The notes under the pieces: generated by a model
Seen by the model: the letters and a program-made list of their open reading frames with translations, nothing else
Database searches by the model: none
What the model was told of the DNA's origin: nothing
Translations under genes and position numbers: made by a program
Shown here: in pieces, positions 11,690-22,970 of the stretch
Layout of the letters: every line of letters starts with the position of its first letter
How positions within the stretch are numbered: position 1 is the first letter of the stretch
Assembly: GCA_030386875.1 (NCBI GenBank)
Contig: CM059578.1
Location: 23,235,009 to 23,299,008, forward strand
Origin: Morinoia aosen
Lineage: Eukaryota; Arthropoda; Malacostraca; Amphipoda; Talitridae
Length of the DNA: 64,000 nucleotides
Reading direction: 5' to 3'

Positions 11690-11892
11690 GGTGGCAGAGT
11701 GGTGGTGACAGAGTGGGGGTGACAGAGTGGTGGTGACAGAGTGGTGGTGACAGAGTGGTGGTGACAGAGTGGTGGTGACAGAGTGGTGGTGACAGATTGG
11801 TGGTGACAGAGTGGTGGTGACAGAGTGGTGGCGATAGAGTGGTGGTGACAGAGTGGTGGTGACAGAGTGGTAGTGACAGAGTGGTGGTGTGG
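11690..11892. repeat. 14-bp minisatellite (gtggtggtgacaga)n
   Basis: About fourteen near-identical units of gtggtggtgacaga. Point variants include gggggt, gatt, gcgata and gtagt. The minus-strand His/Ser/Pro ORFs are artefacts. Confidence 0.95.
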
Positions 11893-11956
11893 TGGAGTAC
11901 TAACCATTCAGTAAGGTAGCCCAGCACCCGATGCATGGTTGCTCAATATGAGGGAA

Positions 11957-12097
11957 GTATTGAATATGAGGGCAATACAACTATTCCTTTTCAGTATTTG
12001 CAGCCAAGGTTAGAAATAGGAATTTAAACTTTGAGATGGTCCTGGTGTCGGTATGTGTAATTTAAGAGCTGATAGTCTAGAGATGTTGCTGGTCTTC
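11957..12097 (+). repeat. Dispersed repeat family D, copy 1
   Basis: Shares with 15,991-16,130 the blocks tattgaatatgagggca, tacaactatt, atttgcagcca, gttagaaata, gaatttaaac, ctggtgtcggtatgtg and a final gagatgtt. The order and spacing are the same, in the same orientation, about 4.03 kb upstream of copy 2. Not identified with a known class. Confidence 0.8.
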
Positions 12098-12370
12098 CTC
12101 CAAGCTAAATATTCCATGCGCAAAATATCCTCGTGGTCCAATGAATATTAGAATAATGTTGAATGCATTTGAATATTTTAGATAACACAGCATTTCAAAT
12201 GTTTGGATTTGTCTATTAAACACGCTCATGTCAGCATGAGAAAATGATAAAAGGTTTAAGTACTTTGTGTGCGTGAATTTAAGTATATGTCATAATTGCA
12301 GTAGTCATATGACATAGGGTTGTGACTTTCATTTAATCGTCACTTATATAACTATCGTACATTTTATCAT
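12098..12370. other. Unique AT-rich spacer
   Basis: AT-rich single-copy sequence. No feature is supported. Confidence 0.4.
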
Positions 12371-12500
12371 AACTAGTCCAGCCCCCTTTATTGGAAATAA
12401 GAAAGACTGCGAAGTAAAAGAAAGGCCGCAAGAAATAAAAAAAATCAATCTCTCGAGAGTTGATGAGGCCGAGTGCACACGGCCCGTCAAAAATGTACAA
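12371..12500 (+). repeat. Dispersed repeat family B, copy 3, 5' half
   Basis: Matches the start of family B: actagtccagccccctttat, aaaggccgcaagaaataaa, ctctcgagagttgatgaggc and cacacggcccgtcaaaaatg. The 3' half is displaced to 12,884-12,967 by a 38-bp minisatellite. Confidence 0.8.
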
Positions 12501-12593
12501 TAATGTTCGACAAATCACATAACACACGTCCCTATTTCCTAAGAATTAGCGGGATATTCATTCCTACTCGAATCTGATGGATTAATACAGTGG

Positions 12594-12883
12594 AAATTGT
12601 GGAGTTGATGAAGCTTGTACCACAGATACGAAAATTGTGGAGTTGATGAAGCTTGTATCCTAGATACGGAAATTGTGGAGTTGATGAAGCTTGTATCACA
12701 GATACGAAATTGTGGAATTGATGAAGCTTGTAACCTAGATACCGAAATTGTGGAATTGATGAAGCTTGTATCCTAGATACGGAAATTGTGGAATTGATGA
12801 AGCTTGTATCCTAGATACGGAAATTGTGGAGTTGATGAAGCTTGTATCCTAGATACGGAAATTGTGGAGTTGATGAGGCTAGT
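12594..12883. repeat. 38-bp minisatellite derived from family B core
   Basis: Seven to eight units of aaattgtggagttgatgaag followed by cttgtatcctagatacgg, period 38 bp (starts at 12,594, 12,632, 12,670). Some units read gtatcacagatacg or gtaccacagatacg, which is the family B and A hairpin. The last unit runs without a break into the family B 3' end, so the array sits inside the element. Confidence 0.92.
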
Positions 12884-12967
12884 ATCACAGATACGCTCAT
12901 CACGCACAGCAGGTTCGCTTCGGACAGACAGAGAGACAGACGGACGCGGCTCTTATTATAGTATAGA
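12884..12967 (+). repeat. Dispersed repeat family B, copy 3, 3' half
   Basis: Contains agtatcacagatacgctcat, gcttcggacagacaga and gcggctcttattatagtata, the standard family B 3' end. Together with 12,371-12,500 it forms one element split by an internal tandem expansion. Confidence 0.85.
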
Positions 12968-13094
12968 TTGTCCATTGTATAATTTTTAAACATTCTACTC
13001 GGCCCCTGGCAAATTATTTTAAATTTTAGATGACATATCTCGTGATATTTTGTCAATTTGACTGCCATACGACATAGCAATTTCATATTTCAAT

Positions 13095-15475
13095 TGAGGC
13101 CTGACATGATAATTTGACACTTTAATTGGCGTACACTTCAAAATTTCAAACTTAATTGGCATATACTGCAGAATTTGATCCTAAATAGGCGTATACTTCA
13201 TAGTTTCATTCCTAATTGGCATATACTTCATAATTCCATACTTAATTGGCATATACTTCATAATTTCATACTTAATTGGCATACACTTCATAATTTCATA
13301 CCTAATTGGCATATACTTCATAATTTCATACCTAATTAGCATATACTTCATAATTTCATTCCTAATTGGCATATACTTCATAATTCCATACTTAATTGGC
13401 GTATACTTCATAATTCCATACTTAATTGGCATATGCTTCATAATTCCATACTTAATTGGCATATACTTCATAATTTCATACCTAATTGGCATATACTTCA
13501 TAATTCCATACTTAATTGGCGTATACTTCATAATTTCATACTTAATTGGCATATACTTCATAATTTCATTCCTAATTGGCATATACTTCATAATTCCATA
13601 CTTAATTGGCATATACTTCATAATTTCATACCTAATTGGCATATACTTCATAATTTCATACTTAATTGGTATATACTTCATAATTGCATACTTAATTGGC
13701 ATATACTTCATAATTTCATACTTAATTGGCATATACCTCATAATTTCATACCTAATTGGCATATACTTCATAATTTCATACCTAATTAGCATATACTTCA
13801 TAATTCCATACTTAATTGGCATATACTTCCTAATTTCATACTTAATTGGCATATACTTCCTAATTTCATTCCTAATTGGCATATACTTCATAATTTCATA
13901 CTTAATTGGCATATACTTCATAATTTCATTCCTAATTGGCATATACTTCATAATTCCATACTTAATTGGCATATACTTCATAATTTCATACCTAATTGGC
14001 ATATACTTCATAATTTCATACTTAATTGGTATATACTTCATAATTTCATACCTAATTGGCATATACTTCATAATTTCATACTTAATTGGCATATACTTCA
14101 TAATTTCATACTTAATTGGTATATACTTCATAATTTCATACCTAATTAGCATATACTTCATAATTTCATACCTAATTGGCATATACTTCATAATTTCATA
14201 CTTAATTGGCATATACTTCATAATTTCATACCTAATTGGCATATACTTCATAATTTCATTCCTAATTGGCATATACTTCATAATTTCATACTTAATTGGC
14301 ATATACTTCATAATTTGATTCCTAATTGGCATATACTTCATAATTCCATACTTAATTGGCATATACTTCATAATTTCATTCCTAATTGGCATATACTTCA
14401 TAATTTCATTCCTAATTGGCATATACTTCATAATTGCATACCTAATTGGCATATACTTCATAATTTCATACTTAATTGGCATATACTTCATAATTCCATA
14501 CTTAATTGGCATATACTTCATAATTCCATACTTAATTGGCATATACTTCATAATTCCTTACTTAATTGGCATATACTTCATAATTCCATACTTAATTGGC
14601 ATATACTTCATAATTTCATACTTAATTGGCATATACTTCATAATTCCATACTTAATTGGCATATATTTCATAATTTCATACCTAATTAGCATATACTTCA
14701 TAATTTCATACTTAATTGGCATATACTTCCTAATTTCATTCCTAATTGGCATATACTTCATAATTCCATTCCTAATTGGCATATACTTCATAATTTCATA
14801 CCTAATTGGCATACACTTCATAATTTCATACCTAATTGGCATATACTTCATAATTTCATACCTAATTGGCATATACTTCATAATTTCATACCTAATTGGC
14901 ATACACTTCATAATTTCATACCTAATTGGCATATACTTCATAATTTCGTACTTAATCGGCATATACTTCATAATTTCATGCTTAATTGTCATATACTTCA
15001 TAATTTCATACCTAATTGGCATATACTTCATAATTTCATACCTAATTGGCGTATACTTCATAATTTCATACCTAATTGACATTTACTTCATAATTTCATA
15101 CCTAATTGCCATATACTTCATAATTTCATACCTAATTGTCATATACTTCATAATTTCATACCTAATTGGCATATACTTCATAATTTCATACCTAATTGGC
15201 ATATACTTCATAATTTCATACCTAATCGGCATATACTTCATAATTTCATGCTTAATTGTCATATACTTCATAATTTCATACCTAATTGTCATATACTTCA
15301 TAATTTCATACCTAATTGGCATATACTTCATAATTTCATACCTAATTGACATTTACTTCATAATTTCATACCTAATTGTCATATACTTCATAATTTCATA
15401 CCTAATTGGCATATACTTCATAATTTCATACCTAATTGACATTTACTTCATAATTTCATACCTAATTGCCATATG
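13095..15475. repeat. 30-bp minisatellite, about 79 units, AT-rich
   Basis: The unit is cataatttcatacctaattg followed by gcatatactt, exactly 30 bp over almost 2.4 kb with no visible indel. Variants: tttcat or ttccat, cctaat or cttaat, ggcat or gtcat or gacat. The right part (14.94-15.47 kb) is enriched in gtcatatac and gacatttac types. The minus strand stays open as MKYMPIRYEI decapeptides for up to 456 codons, an artefact of period and composition. At the right edge the last unit runs into unique sequence at ccatatggca. Confidence 0.97.
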
Positions 15476-15990
15476 GCATAATATTACGCCACATCACTGG
15501 ACGTAACCACCATATTTTGTGCCGCACAAGATCACATCAGGAGGGCCGGTCAAACAGGAATGTCTCTAAAAACAGCTGCAGCTGTTCTCTCTGCAGCTGT
15601 TGCAGCTGTGTGGTGAGCTACATCACTTACGTCAGTAACAGCCCTGCCAATATATACCTGCTCGACACAGCAGGCACACAACACAGTGATCATCTCACTT
15701 TTTATGTACATTTCACTATCATGTGTACATGTGCTATGGTTTCATAAGGTGATGGGCTTAGCTTCTCTAAATTCCCAGTCTAACTTTTTTGCAGCTCCAT
15801 GCATGATTTTCACCGCCCAAGCGTTTTGATTACTTGGGTTGGCGAAAAACATACATGCAGGTGGCGAAGAAGTTGGACTGGGTTATTATGTTCGGAATTA
15901 ACGTTTTCGCGTATTGTATTCCCAATGAAACATACTAACGGGAGCATATTCCGTACATTTGTAGAATTTTATGACCTTTTCAGATAGGGG
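15476..15990. other. Unique sequence, no gene supported
   Basis: Single-copy DNA with a cagctgcagctgttctctct patch of repeated CAGCTG near 15.57-15.61 kb. The 93-codon ORF here has no recognisable domain. Confidence 0.45.
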
Positions 15991-16132
15991 GTATTGAATA
16001 TGAGGGCAGTACAACTATTTCTATTAAGAATTTGCAGCCACAGTTAGATATATGAATTTAAACCTTGTGATGTTACTGGTATCAGTATGTGCTCAAGTAA
16101 TATCAGTTGAGTAGTGGGGGCTGGAGATGTTC
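15991..16132 (+). repeat. Dispersed repeat family D, copy 2
   Basis: Contains gtattgaatatgagggcagt, acaactatttc, aatttgcagccacagttaga, gaatttaaacc, atcagtatgtg and ctggagatgtt, in the same order as copy 1 at 11.96 kb. The two copies bracket the split family B element and the 30-bp array. Confidence 0.8.
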
Positions 16133-16357
16133 AGGGAGTTGTTTGGTTACTTCAAAAAATATTTTATTCTAATCAAATGGGTACCAATTCAATCGTACAC
16201 TATTTTTTTATACCTAACAAGAACAGCTAAGGCTCAATGACAGTTACCTTACACTTCAAACTCTTTCAATTACCCTCACACCACAAGGAATTCGAACACC
16301 TGAGCAGGGTTGGCAACCGTCACTAGTTTTCTTCCTTTCCTCGCTATAAAAAATACC

Positions 16358-16436
16358 AGGACCCTTGGGGTTTCGAACCCTCGTTCCGTTGAGACAAGGT
16401 GCGAGCACTCTAACCACTGCCCCCATGGGCCACCAG
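16358..16436 (-). repeat. tRNA-like sequence, probable head of a tRNA-derived SINE
   Basis: On the minus strand it has a perfect polymerase III B box (ggttcgaaacc, complement of 16,369-16,379) about 40 nt after an A-box-like ggcagtggttagagtgctcg. The start is ggcccatggg. The acceptor ends do not pair well, no CCA-type tRNA structure is clean, and downstream minus-strand sequence is A/T-rich, which fits a SINE head better than a functional tRNA. Only one copy is in this window. Confidence 0.6.
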
Positions 16437-16944
16437 TTTAACTGAGAATAAACGTAAAATTGAATGAAGGGCGAGGGTTTGAGTGAGAGGTCAGGGATGG
16501 TAAAACAAGAAGTAAATCCCGTAAAAATCCGCCGCTAGGGTCACCTATACAAATCCCTCTATCTTCATTAATCCAGACGTCCCGGCAGCCAGCTGTGTAA
16601 ATCCCCACATCCAGCACCTGCTGTGGGTAATCCACGAATAATCCGAGGTGTCAGTGTAGCGGAGACTCGTTCGCTGTTTCCTCGGGGATTTAAATCCCCT
16701 CATTATTCATGCCCTCGCCTCGCTAATCCTCACCGACGACTCGAGTCTCATGACTAAGTGACTTGTGACTAGTGTAGTCTCACAGACTTCAACGTGAATC
16801 GCGCGTCACACGACGGCTAAAAGTAATAACCGCTGAAAGTAAAACAAATACTGAGAAAGCAGTAATAGTAATCTTCTTACCTAATAATACCTAAGGTGTG
16901 TTTATTTATTTAAATATTTGTTCGGTGTCCGCTGCTTCCGTGTT
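16437..16944. other. Unique sequence, no gene supported
   Basis: Single-copy DNA with no recognisable domain in its short ORFs. Confidence 0.4.
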
Positions 16945-17092
16945 TCCGTGACGCTCACAAGGACGCTCAATGACCGTATCTGTGATACGAGTTTCACCAG
17001 TGCACAAGTACAAGAATATTTTGATGGCGGGTACTGTTGGCATGGATATATTTGTTTGGCATCCACATCTGCAAGATTTATTTAAGCAAAAT
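16945..17092 (-). repeat. Dispersed repeat family A, copy 2 (inverted)
   Basis: Reverse orientation relative to the other four copies: gtgacgctcacaaggacgct, the hairpin cgtatctgtgatacg at 16,975-16,989, ttcaccagtgcacaagtaca, agaatattttgatggcgggt and ggcatggatatattt. It is truncated shortly after the gtggat block equivalent. Confidence 0.85.
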
Positions 17093-17269
17093 ATCGAATC
17101 ACATCTTTTTAACCAGCTGTTCACGCTAATAACATAATGAGCATCTATAGCTTTCCAAAAAGGGAATGAAAATAATCCTAACAAAGTAAATTCTGATGAT
17201 ATTATAGATAACAACTTAACTAACCATATCGCTTTCTTTAGAATGTTGTACAAATATTTGCTTGCATGC

Positions 17270-17748
17270 TCGTTTGTTAACTTGCTAGTTTTTTGGCTTC
17301 AACATTTGCTTATTTGGTTGTTTATTTGCTGTTGTTAATCTGCTTCCCTGTTTGCATACTTGCTTGTTTGCATGTTTAATTGCTTATCAGCTTTCTCGCT
17401 TGTTTGTATGTAAATTTGCTTGCTCGAATTTTTGCACATTATTTACTTGCATGCTTGATTGCTTGCATTTTTGCTTGCTTGTTCACTTGCTGGTTTGTGT
17501 ACATGCTTATTAGTTTGTTTGCTGATTTACTTGCTTGTTTACTTGCTGGCCTGTGTGTTTGCTTCCTTATTTGTCTGCCAGCCTCCCTGCTTGCTTGCCT
17601 GCCTGCTTGCTTGCCTGCCTGCTTGCTTGCCTTCCTGCTCGCTTGCCGGCCTGCTTGCTTGCCTGCCTACCTGCTTGCTTGCCTTCCTGCTTGCTTGCTT
17701 GCCTGCTTGCTTGCTTGCCTGCCTACTTGCTTGCCTGCCTGCCTGCTC
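17270..17748. repeat. TTGC/CTGCC tetranucleotide-derived array
   Basis: Gradient from loose tgctt/ttgct repeats at 17.27-17.55 kb to near-pure cttgcttgcctgcctgcttg at 17.58-17.75 kb. Leu/Ala/Cys-rich ORFs are artefacts. Confidence 0.92.
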
Positions 17749-18295
17749 GGTGTCAGTCGCTACAGCCACCCTGTACACTGGGCACCTGAACACTACATAA
17801 TTACTGCAAATTTCTGTTTTTAGATCACAATTTATGCAAATTGATTCAAAATTCCCTTGTTATTACTAGTACAAAAATAAAATGTCAAAGAGGAAAATGA
17901 CTACGGTTTCCTACAGTTCATTTAAACACAATAGCTCTTATAGCTATTGTGTTCAATATATTAGTAAATTCTGTTAAATTATAATTATAGATTAAATTAT
18001 AGTCATTATGCAAAAAATGAGTCATTCTCGTGCGGTTGTTAGCTCAGTCTAGCATCAATAACCAAAATAAAAACGCCAATAACAGCAACAAAAATAACAA
18101 AGAAATTCGCTTCAAATTTTCCCATCCAGGGTCTGTGTAAATGAAGATTTTCTTCTTAATTAAATCCTTTGAATAAATTAAAGTTCGAATTTCGTGCAGC
18201 GATACCAGAGTATTGATGAAAAATTGGTTTGATGTGTCGTTATTTCTGAATTTTGAAGTGATGGGATTGGGTTCAGCTACCAGAAACTCCTCTGT
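17749..18295. other. Unique AT-rich region, no gene supported
   Basis: Low-complexity-free AT-rich DNA with a direct repeat of aatagctcttatagctattg-like palindromic sequence near 17.93-17.95 kb. Nothing else is visible. Confidence 0.4.
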
Positions 18296-18462
18296 CACTA
18301 CCACACCACCATACCACCACCACCACTGTCACCACCACACCACCACACCATCACACCACACCACACCACCACACCATCACACCACACCACACCACCACAC
18401 CACCACCACCACTGTCACATCCTCACCACACCATACCACCACACCACCACACCACACCACAA
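18296..18462. repeat. ACC/ACACC simple repeat
   Basis: Irregular accaccacaccacaccac type sequence with cactgtcaccac interruptions. Confidence 0.9.
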
Positions 18463-18547
18463 AGCCGCACAGTTTGCTCAGGTCACAAAAACTGAGCGGC
18501 ACGAGGCGTGACTGCGCAGGCACGCCTGTGCGGCGCATTCAAACGAC

Positions 18548-18770
18548 ATCGCACTCTCCCCCTCTTTTTCCCTTCTCCCCCTCCCCTCTTCCCTCCTCAC
18601 CTCCCTCCCCTTCCCCTCCTTCCCCACTAACCCCTTCCCCTTTTAACTAAGTCTTCTCACATTCCCTTTCTCCCCTCCCCCTCTTCCCTCCTCCCCACTA
18701 ACCCCTTCCCCCTTACTAAGGCTTCACTCATCCCCTCTCCCCTCCTCCCCTCTCCCCAGTGTTGGGTGTC
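18548..18770. repeat. CT-rich low-complexity tract
   Basis: Polypyrimidine sequence dominated by cccctcccctcttccctcct. Two related halves share actaaccccttcccc, at ~18,627 and ~18,698. Confidence 0.85.
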
Positions 18771-19616
18771 CTCCCCTCAGGGTGGGGGGGCCCTGACGCA
18801 CCTGAGTGTGTCAAACTGTGAACCTTTGCTACATGTGCGTGCGTCTCAAGATTAGTGATTCTAGCATTTGCAGCATCTCTTGCGTTTGGGAATTTTAAAT
18901 CGTATGTTCACTACACGAAAAAGAAAAGTTTCTTGTTAACACTCCTCAGACAAGTACATATATGACGGAAATTAAGTATATTTGTAACCCTACTTTTGCA
19001 GCAACGATGAGAGCGAATTTTTTTTCGAATTTTCACCATGCTTTTCTTTTTTACTTTAATTTCTCCTTGATATAATTTAATCATTTTTTAATCTCATTTT
19101 CGCTCCATAATGTAGACACTTCACAACTCGACACTGAGGGCGCCGACGCTGGCGAATTGTTGCATATAAAATATCTCAAAAACCTGTGTTCAAACTAGGC
19201 AGAAATTTGGAACCCGCGCTTCGAGTTTGAAAATGTACAGAATTTGTAATGCTAATTTCAAAAGTTTGTTGATTAAAGGAATCTTCATTTGACGCTTTCG
19301 GAGAACTAGATTTGCAACACACGTGATTAAAGAGAGAAAGATCTTATCGTTATTCTGAAAATTTATTTCTGGCCTGGGGAAAGCTGGATTAAGAACAACA
19401 TCTCTGTTTCAGAATATTTTTATAACTTCACGAATGATAATTTAAAAAAATTCCCGATGACGACGATTAAAAGCTATAATTTTATGTATGTGAATTGTAG
19501 ACAAAAACTAATAGTCTGTTCGAATAATTAATTCGATACTGCAGTTTTCAACATGGCAAACTCGTCAACAACAACCTGAAAATGACAGTTGTTTCAACTC
19601 TTTTTCACTGTTTCGT
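18771..19616. other. Unique region, no gene supported
   Basis: Single-copy AT-rich DNA. No ORF, RNA motif or repeat is recognised. Confidence 0.45.
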
Positions 19617-19617
19617 G

Positions 19618-19782
19618 AGCTGAAATTTCCCACACGTGGATGCCAAACAAATATATCCATGCCAACAGTACCCGCCATCAAAATATTCTCGTACTTGTGC
19701 ACTGGTGAAACTCGTATCACAGATACGGTCATTGGGCGTCCGTGTGAGCGTCACAGACACGCGCACCAACCAATGTAATGAG
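19618..19782 (+). repeat. Dispersed repeat family A, copy 3
   Basis: Contains cacacgtggatgccaaacaa, atatatccatgccaacagta, cccgccatcaaaatattctc, the hairpin cgtatcacagatacg at 19,713-19,727 and gagcgtcacagacacgcgca. It loses similarity after ccaaccaatgtaatg. Confidence 0.88.
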
Positions 19783-20036
19783 TGAGGGGAGAGAGGAGGG
19801 AAAATATTCGAGTTTTGTAGTGTACGGTCTTTAAAATAAAAGACTGGATACAATAAGACACATCTCGCACCACTACAGAAGGTCGAAGCATAAAAAGCAA
19901 TGAAGGAATTGTAACCTTTCACTCGTGATATCACGCAAAGAAAAAATTTATACTTCGTCACAAATACAAGCGTTACCTACCTACAATTCCTTCAAGTAAT
20001 ATCCAAAATTTGGAGTAGCTCTTATCTGCTGCACAC

Positions 20037-20310
20037 CACGGTAGAGGAAACAAGGTAGGGTCATTTCTATGGGAGAAAATACACCTCCTCTTGTTCGGCT
20101 AGCCAACAGAAAGGCTTTATTTCACATTAACTTTATGACGTCACCAAAACCCCATGTCGTTATCCAATAGGGGAGCCAGATTTGGGACGGCAGTGCTACC
20201 AGATGCAATATGAGCGCTGCTATTGGTTCGTTGCCACGACGTCAGCTAAACCACACCGTCAACGAAAAAAAGACTGGTTTGAACGTACCTACCTTGTTTC
20301 CTCTACAGTG
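20037..20310. mobile_element. hAT-like MITE, copy 1
   Basis: 274 bp with terminal inverted repeats: left cacggtagaggaaacaaggt, right complement cactgtagaggaaacaaggt, continuing tagg. The flanks form an 8-bp near-perfect target duplication (ctgcacac versus ctgcacat). An 8-bp duplication with CA..TG ends fits hAT. It has no ORF, so it is non-autonomous. The body carries two TGACGTCA-like sites (tgacgtcacc and acgacgtcagc). A second copy is at 60,971-61,241. Confidence 0.85.
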
Positions 20311-20619
20311 CTGCACATTCAATTGCACGTAGCACAGTTTCTCCTTTCGTAAATTTAAGCCTGTTCGCCTCCAGTGCCAGTTACATCACAACGTATATTA
20401 CTGGTAACTCTTACGTGTATTACTTACACCGGGTTCTTCTGTTTTTTTTTTTTATGACGCTGAAATACCTCACCTTATCCTGCAGGGCTTTATGTTCCAT
20501 TTTGCGAAGCTCTCCGATACCTTTTCGCGGCACGTGATCGCTAGACTCGTTGGTGATTGCTAGACTTCAAATTATTGTCCTTAGGATAGGCTCTATTACC
20601 GAAAGCAGTGCAAGGATGG
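20311..20619. other. Unique spacer
   Basis: Single-copy DNA with a short poly-T run at ~20,440. Nothing else is seen. Confidence 0.4.
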
Positions 20620-20880
20620 TAACACCCAAGCAAGCAATCGAGCAAGCAAGATAGCAAGTAGGCAAGAGAGCAAGCAATCGAGCAAGCAAGATAGCAAGTA
20701 GGCAAGAGAGCAAGCAATCGAGCAAGCAAGATGGCAAGTAGGCAAGAGAGCAAGCAATCGAGCAAGCAAGATAGCAAGTAGGCAAGAGAGCAAGCAATCG
20801 AGCAAGCAAGATAACAAGTAGGCAAGAGAGCAAGCAATCGACAAAGCAAGATAGCAAGCAGACAAGCAACGAACCAACCA
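20620..20880. repeat. 40-bp minisatellite (agcaagcaagatagcaagta)
   Basis: About 6.5 units of agcaagcaagatagcaagta followed by ggcaagagagcaagcaatcg, exactly 40 bp. Variants include atggc, ataac and cgacaaagc. The Leu/Ala/Cys minus-strand ORFs are artefacts. Confidence 0.95.
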
Positions 20881-22149
20881 AGAATCTACGAGTTTGATAT
20901 GCACAAAAGTAGATGCAGATCGTTAAAGTATTAATTTACTATTTACGTACGTTCTTGATTTAGATACTTCGAAATTACGGTCATCGATGACGTGTAAACT
21001 GCAAGAATACCTGTTATGTCTGTGTGCTAGGCACTCTCAAGTAGACGTGAGTAGCAGGCGTCCAGGTAGACTGGTGTATACTATAAATTTGTCATCTGAA
21101 ATGTCTAGGTATAATTATTTCGCATGATTTCTCCCATAAAAATGAAGGTAGATCTTTGAGTTCATCGTAATGAGTATCCAAAATGAGTAGTTTGGATTAG
21201 GATTTATTCCAGTCAAGAAAAGACCAGTCACAAGTTGTCAAGCGTCAATTTAAGTTTAAGTTCTTGTCAAGTAAAATAACGGAAATTGGAAAGTGAGCGG
21301 ATCTTAAATCACAAAATTTAAAAATATATAAGCGGTTCCAAAGATTGCGCATTTTAGAAGAGGCTGTACTTTGTAGGGGTGTTTAAAATATGAGATAACA
21401 TGAGTGACTGACGATCATTGTTTCAGGTATGGAATAATTAAATTTTAATTTCAGGTATTAATGCTCCATGCTGAAATCACGAAAGAGTTATCCTCAACAT
21501 CAAGCGAATCGATAAATAGGATAACAACAAAATTGCATCCAAGCTAGTGCGTCTCTTCCTAGTTTTTACCTGAGTCTGCAACACCTCAAATCGTTGAGCG
21601 AAAGCAAATGAAGAAACGATGCCATAAAAAACAAAATCTCGATTCACTTTGGGTTTGCCGCCAAGTGCATCAGGGCTAGTAGCACCTGGCTTCTGTCATG
21701 GTGTGGGATGCACGAGTGGGTGTCCACGCGGCCGTGCGACCGTTGGGCGACTTTCACCTTTCCTTCTTTCTGGCTCATCTGCTTCCGACTTCGCTCGAAC
21801 GCTCAAGCACCGAACTTGCAGCTTGAGACGGAAAGAGTCGCCGATTTTTAAGTAAGTTTGGTTCACTAAACGCCTTTTTCGGACACGTTCGCGCGAGTTG
21901 CGCGTGCGCGTTGGTAGAATCGTCAGGCTATAATGGTAACGCGCAAAACGTTCTTTTAATGCGCCGTGAGGCGACGTGTTACAAAGGATGTCTTAATGTT
22001 GGTCCATAACTTTAATGATCTAAAATTTTGAATCTAATCTAAATTTAAGAATTAATTGTGCTGGAAATATCATTTTTAGACTAGCTACTCATGGATAACA
22101 TGTGTTATTAGTGAGGGGAAAGTTCAGGAAATGAAAGCAGATGAAGGTG
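20881..22149. other. Unique region, no gene supported
   Basis: About 1.27 kb of single-copy sequence. A moderately GC-rich patch at 21.64-21.95 kb contains a 68-codon ORF (21,649-21,855) without a recognisable domain; I cannot distinguish an exon from chance. No clear splice-bounded ORF is seen. Confidence 0.4.
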
Positions 22150-22159
22150 ATAAGAGTTA

Positions 22160-22266
22160 GTCAAGGTAATTAGAGCAGGTCGAGGCAATAAGAGCAGGTC
22201 GAGGCAATAAGAGCAGGTCGAGGCAATAAGAGCAGGTAGAAGTAATAAGAGCAGGTCGAGGCAATG
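22160..22266. repeat. 19-bp minisatellite (gagcaggtcgaggcaataa)
   Basis: Five to six units of gagcaggtcgaggcaataa, one with gtagaagtaa. A decayed unit precedes at 22,150. Confidence 0.92.
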
Positions 22267-22324
22267 AAGCTAGGCCTCCTCACAATTCAATTTAGGCCTG
22301 ACTGGGAATCTTGGGTGCCACTGG

Positions 22325-22970
22325 ACGGTGGCCGGGAATGGATAAGCGGGAATTGGTGGACGGGAATGGATAAGCGGGAATTGGTGGACGGGAATGGATA
22401 AGCGGGAATTGGTGGACAGGAATGGATAAGCGGGAATTGGTGGACGGGAATGGATAAGCGGGAATTGGTGGACGGAAATGGATAAGCGGGAATTGGTAGA
22501 CGGGAATGGATGAGCGGGAATTTGTGGACGGGAATGGAATGGAAGAGTGTGAATTGGTGGACGGGAATGGATAAGCGGGAATTGTTGGACGGGAATGGAT
22601 AAGCGGGAATTGGTGGACGGGAATGGATGAGCGGGAATTGGTGGACGGAAATGGATGAACGGGAATGGATGAACAGGAATTGGTGGACGGGAATGGATAA
22701 GCGTGAGTTGGTGGACGGGAATGGAAGAGTGTGAATTGGTGGACGGGAATGGAAGAGTGGGAATTGGTAGACGGGAATGGATGAGCAGGAATTGGTGGAC
22801 GGGAATGGATGAGCAGGAATTAGTGGACGGGAATGGAAGAGTGGGAATTGGTGGGCGGGAATGGATAAACGGGAATTGGTGGACAGGAATGGAAGAGTGG
22901 GAATTGGTGGACGGGAATGGATAAACGGGAATTGGTTGACGGGAATGGATATGCGGGAATTATTGGAAGG
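22325..22970. repeat. 28-bp minisatellite (gggaattggtggacgggaat)
   Basis: About 23 units of gggaattggtggacgggaat followed by ggataagc. Variants replace the tail with ggaagagt or ggatgagc. One unit carries an extra ggaat (near 22,530) and another a doubled ggatgaac. It decays on the right into cattat-type sequence. Confidence 0.95.

Noticed and set aside
13181..14551. MKYMPIKYEI decapeptide repeat protein
   Set aside because: It is a translation of a 30-bp AT-rich minisatellite without flanking coding sequence.
16358..16436. Functional tRNA gene
   Set aside because: The acceptor stem and 3' end do not pair cleanly; a SINE head explains it better.
17539..17793. Lys/Gln/Ala-rich nuclear protein ORF
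   Set aside because: It is the minus-strand reading of the CTTGCTTGC tetranucleotide array.
21649..21855. 68-codon GC-rich ORF as an exon
   Set aside because: The region is locally GC-rich, but there are no recognisable domain residues or paired splice sites to support it; left as unique sequence.
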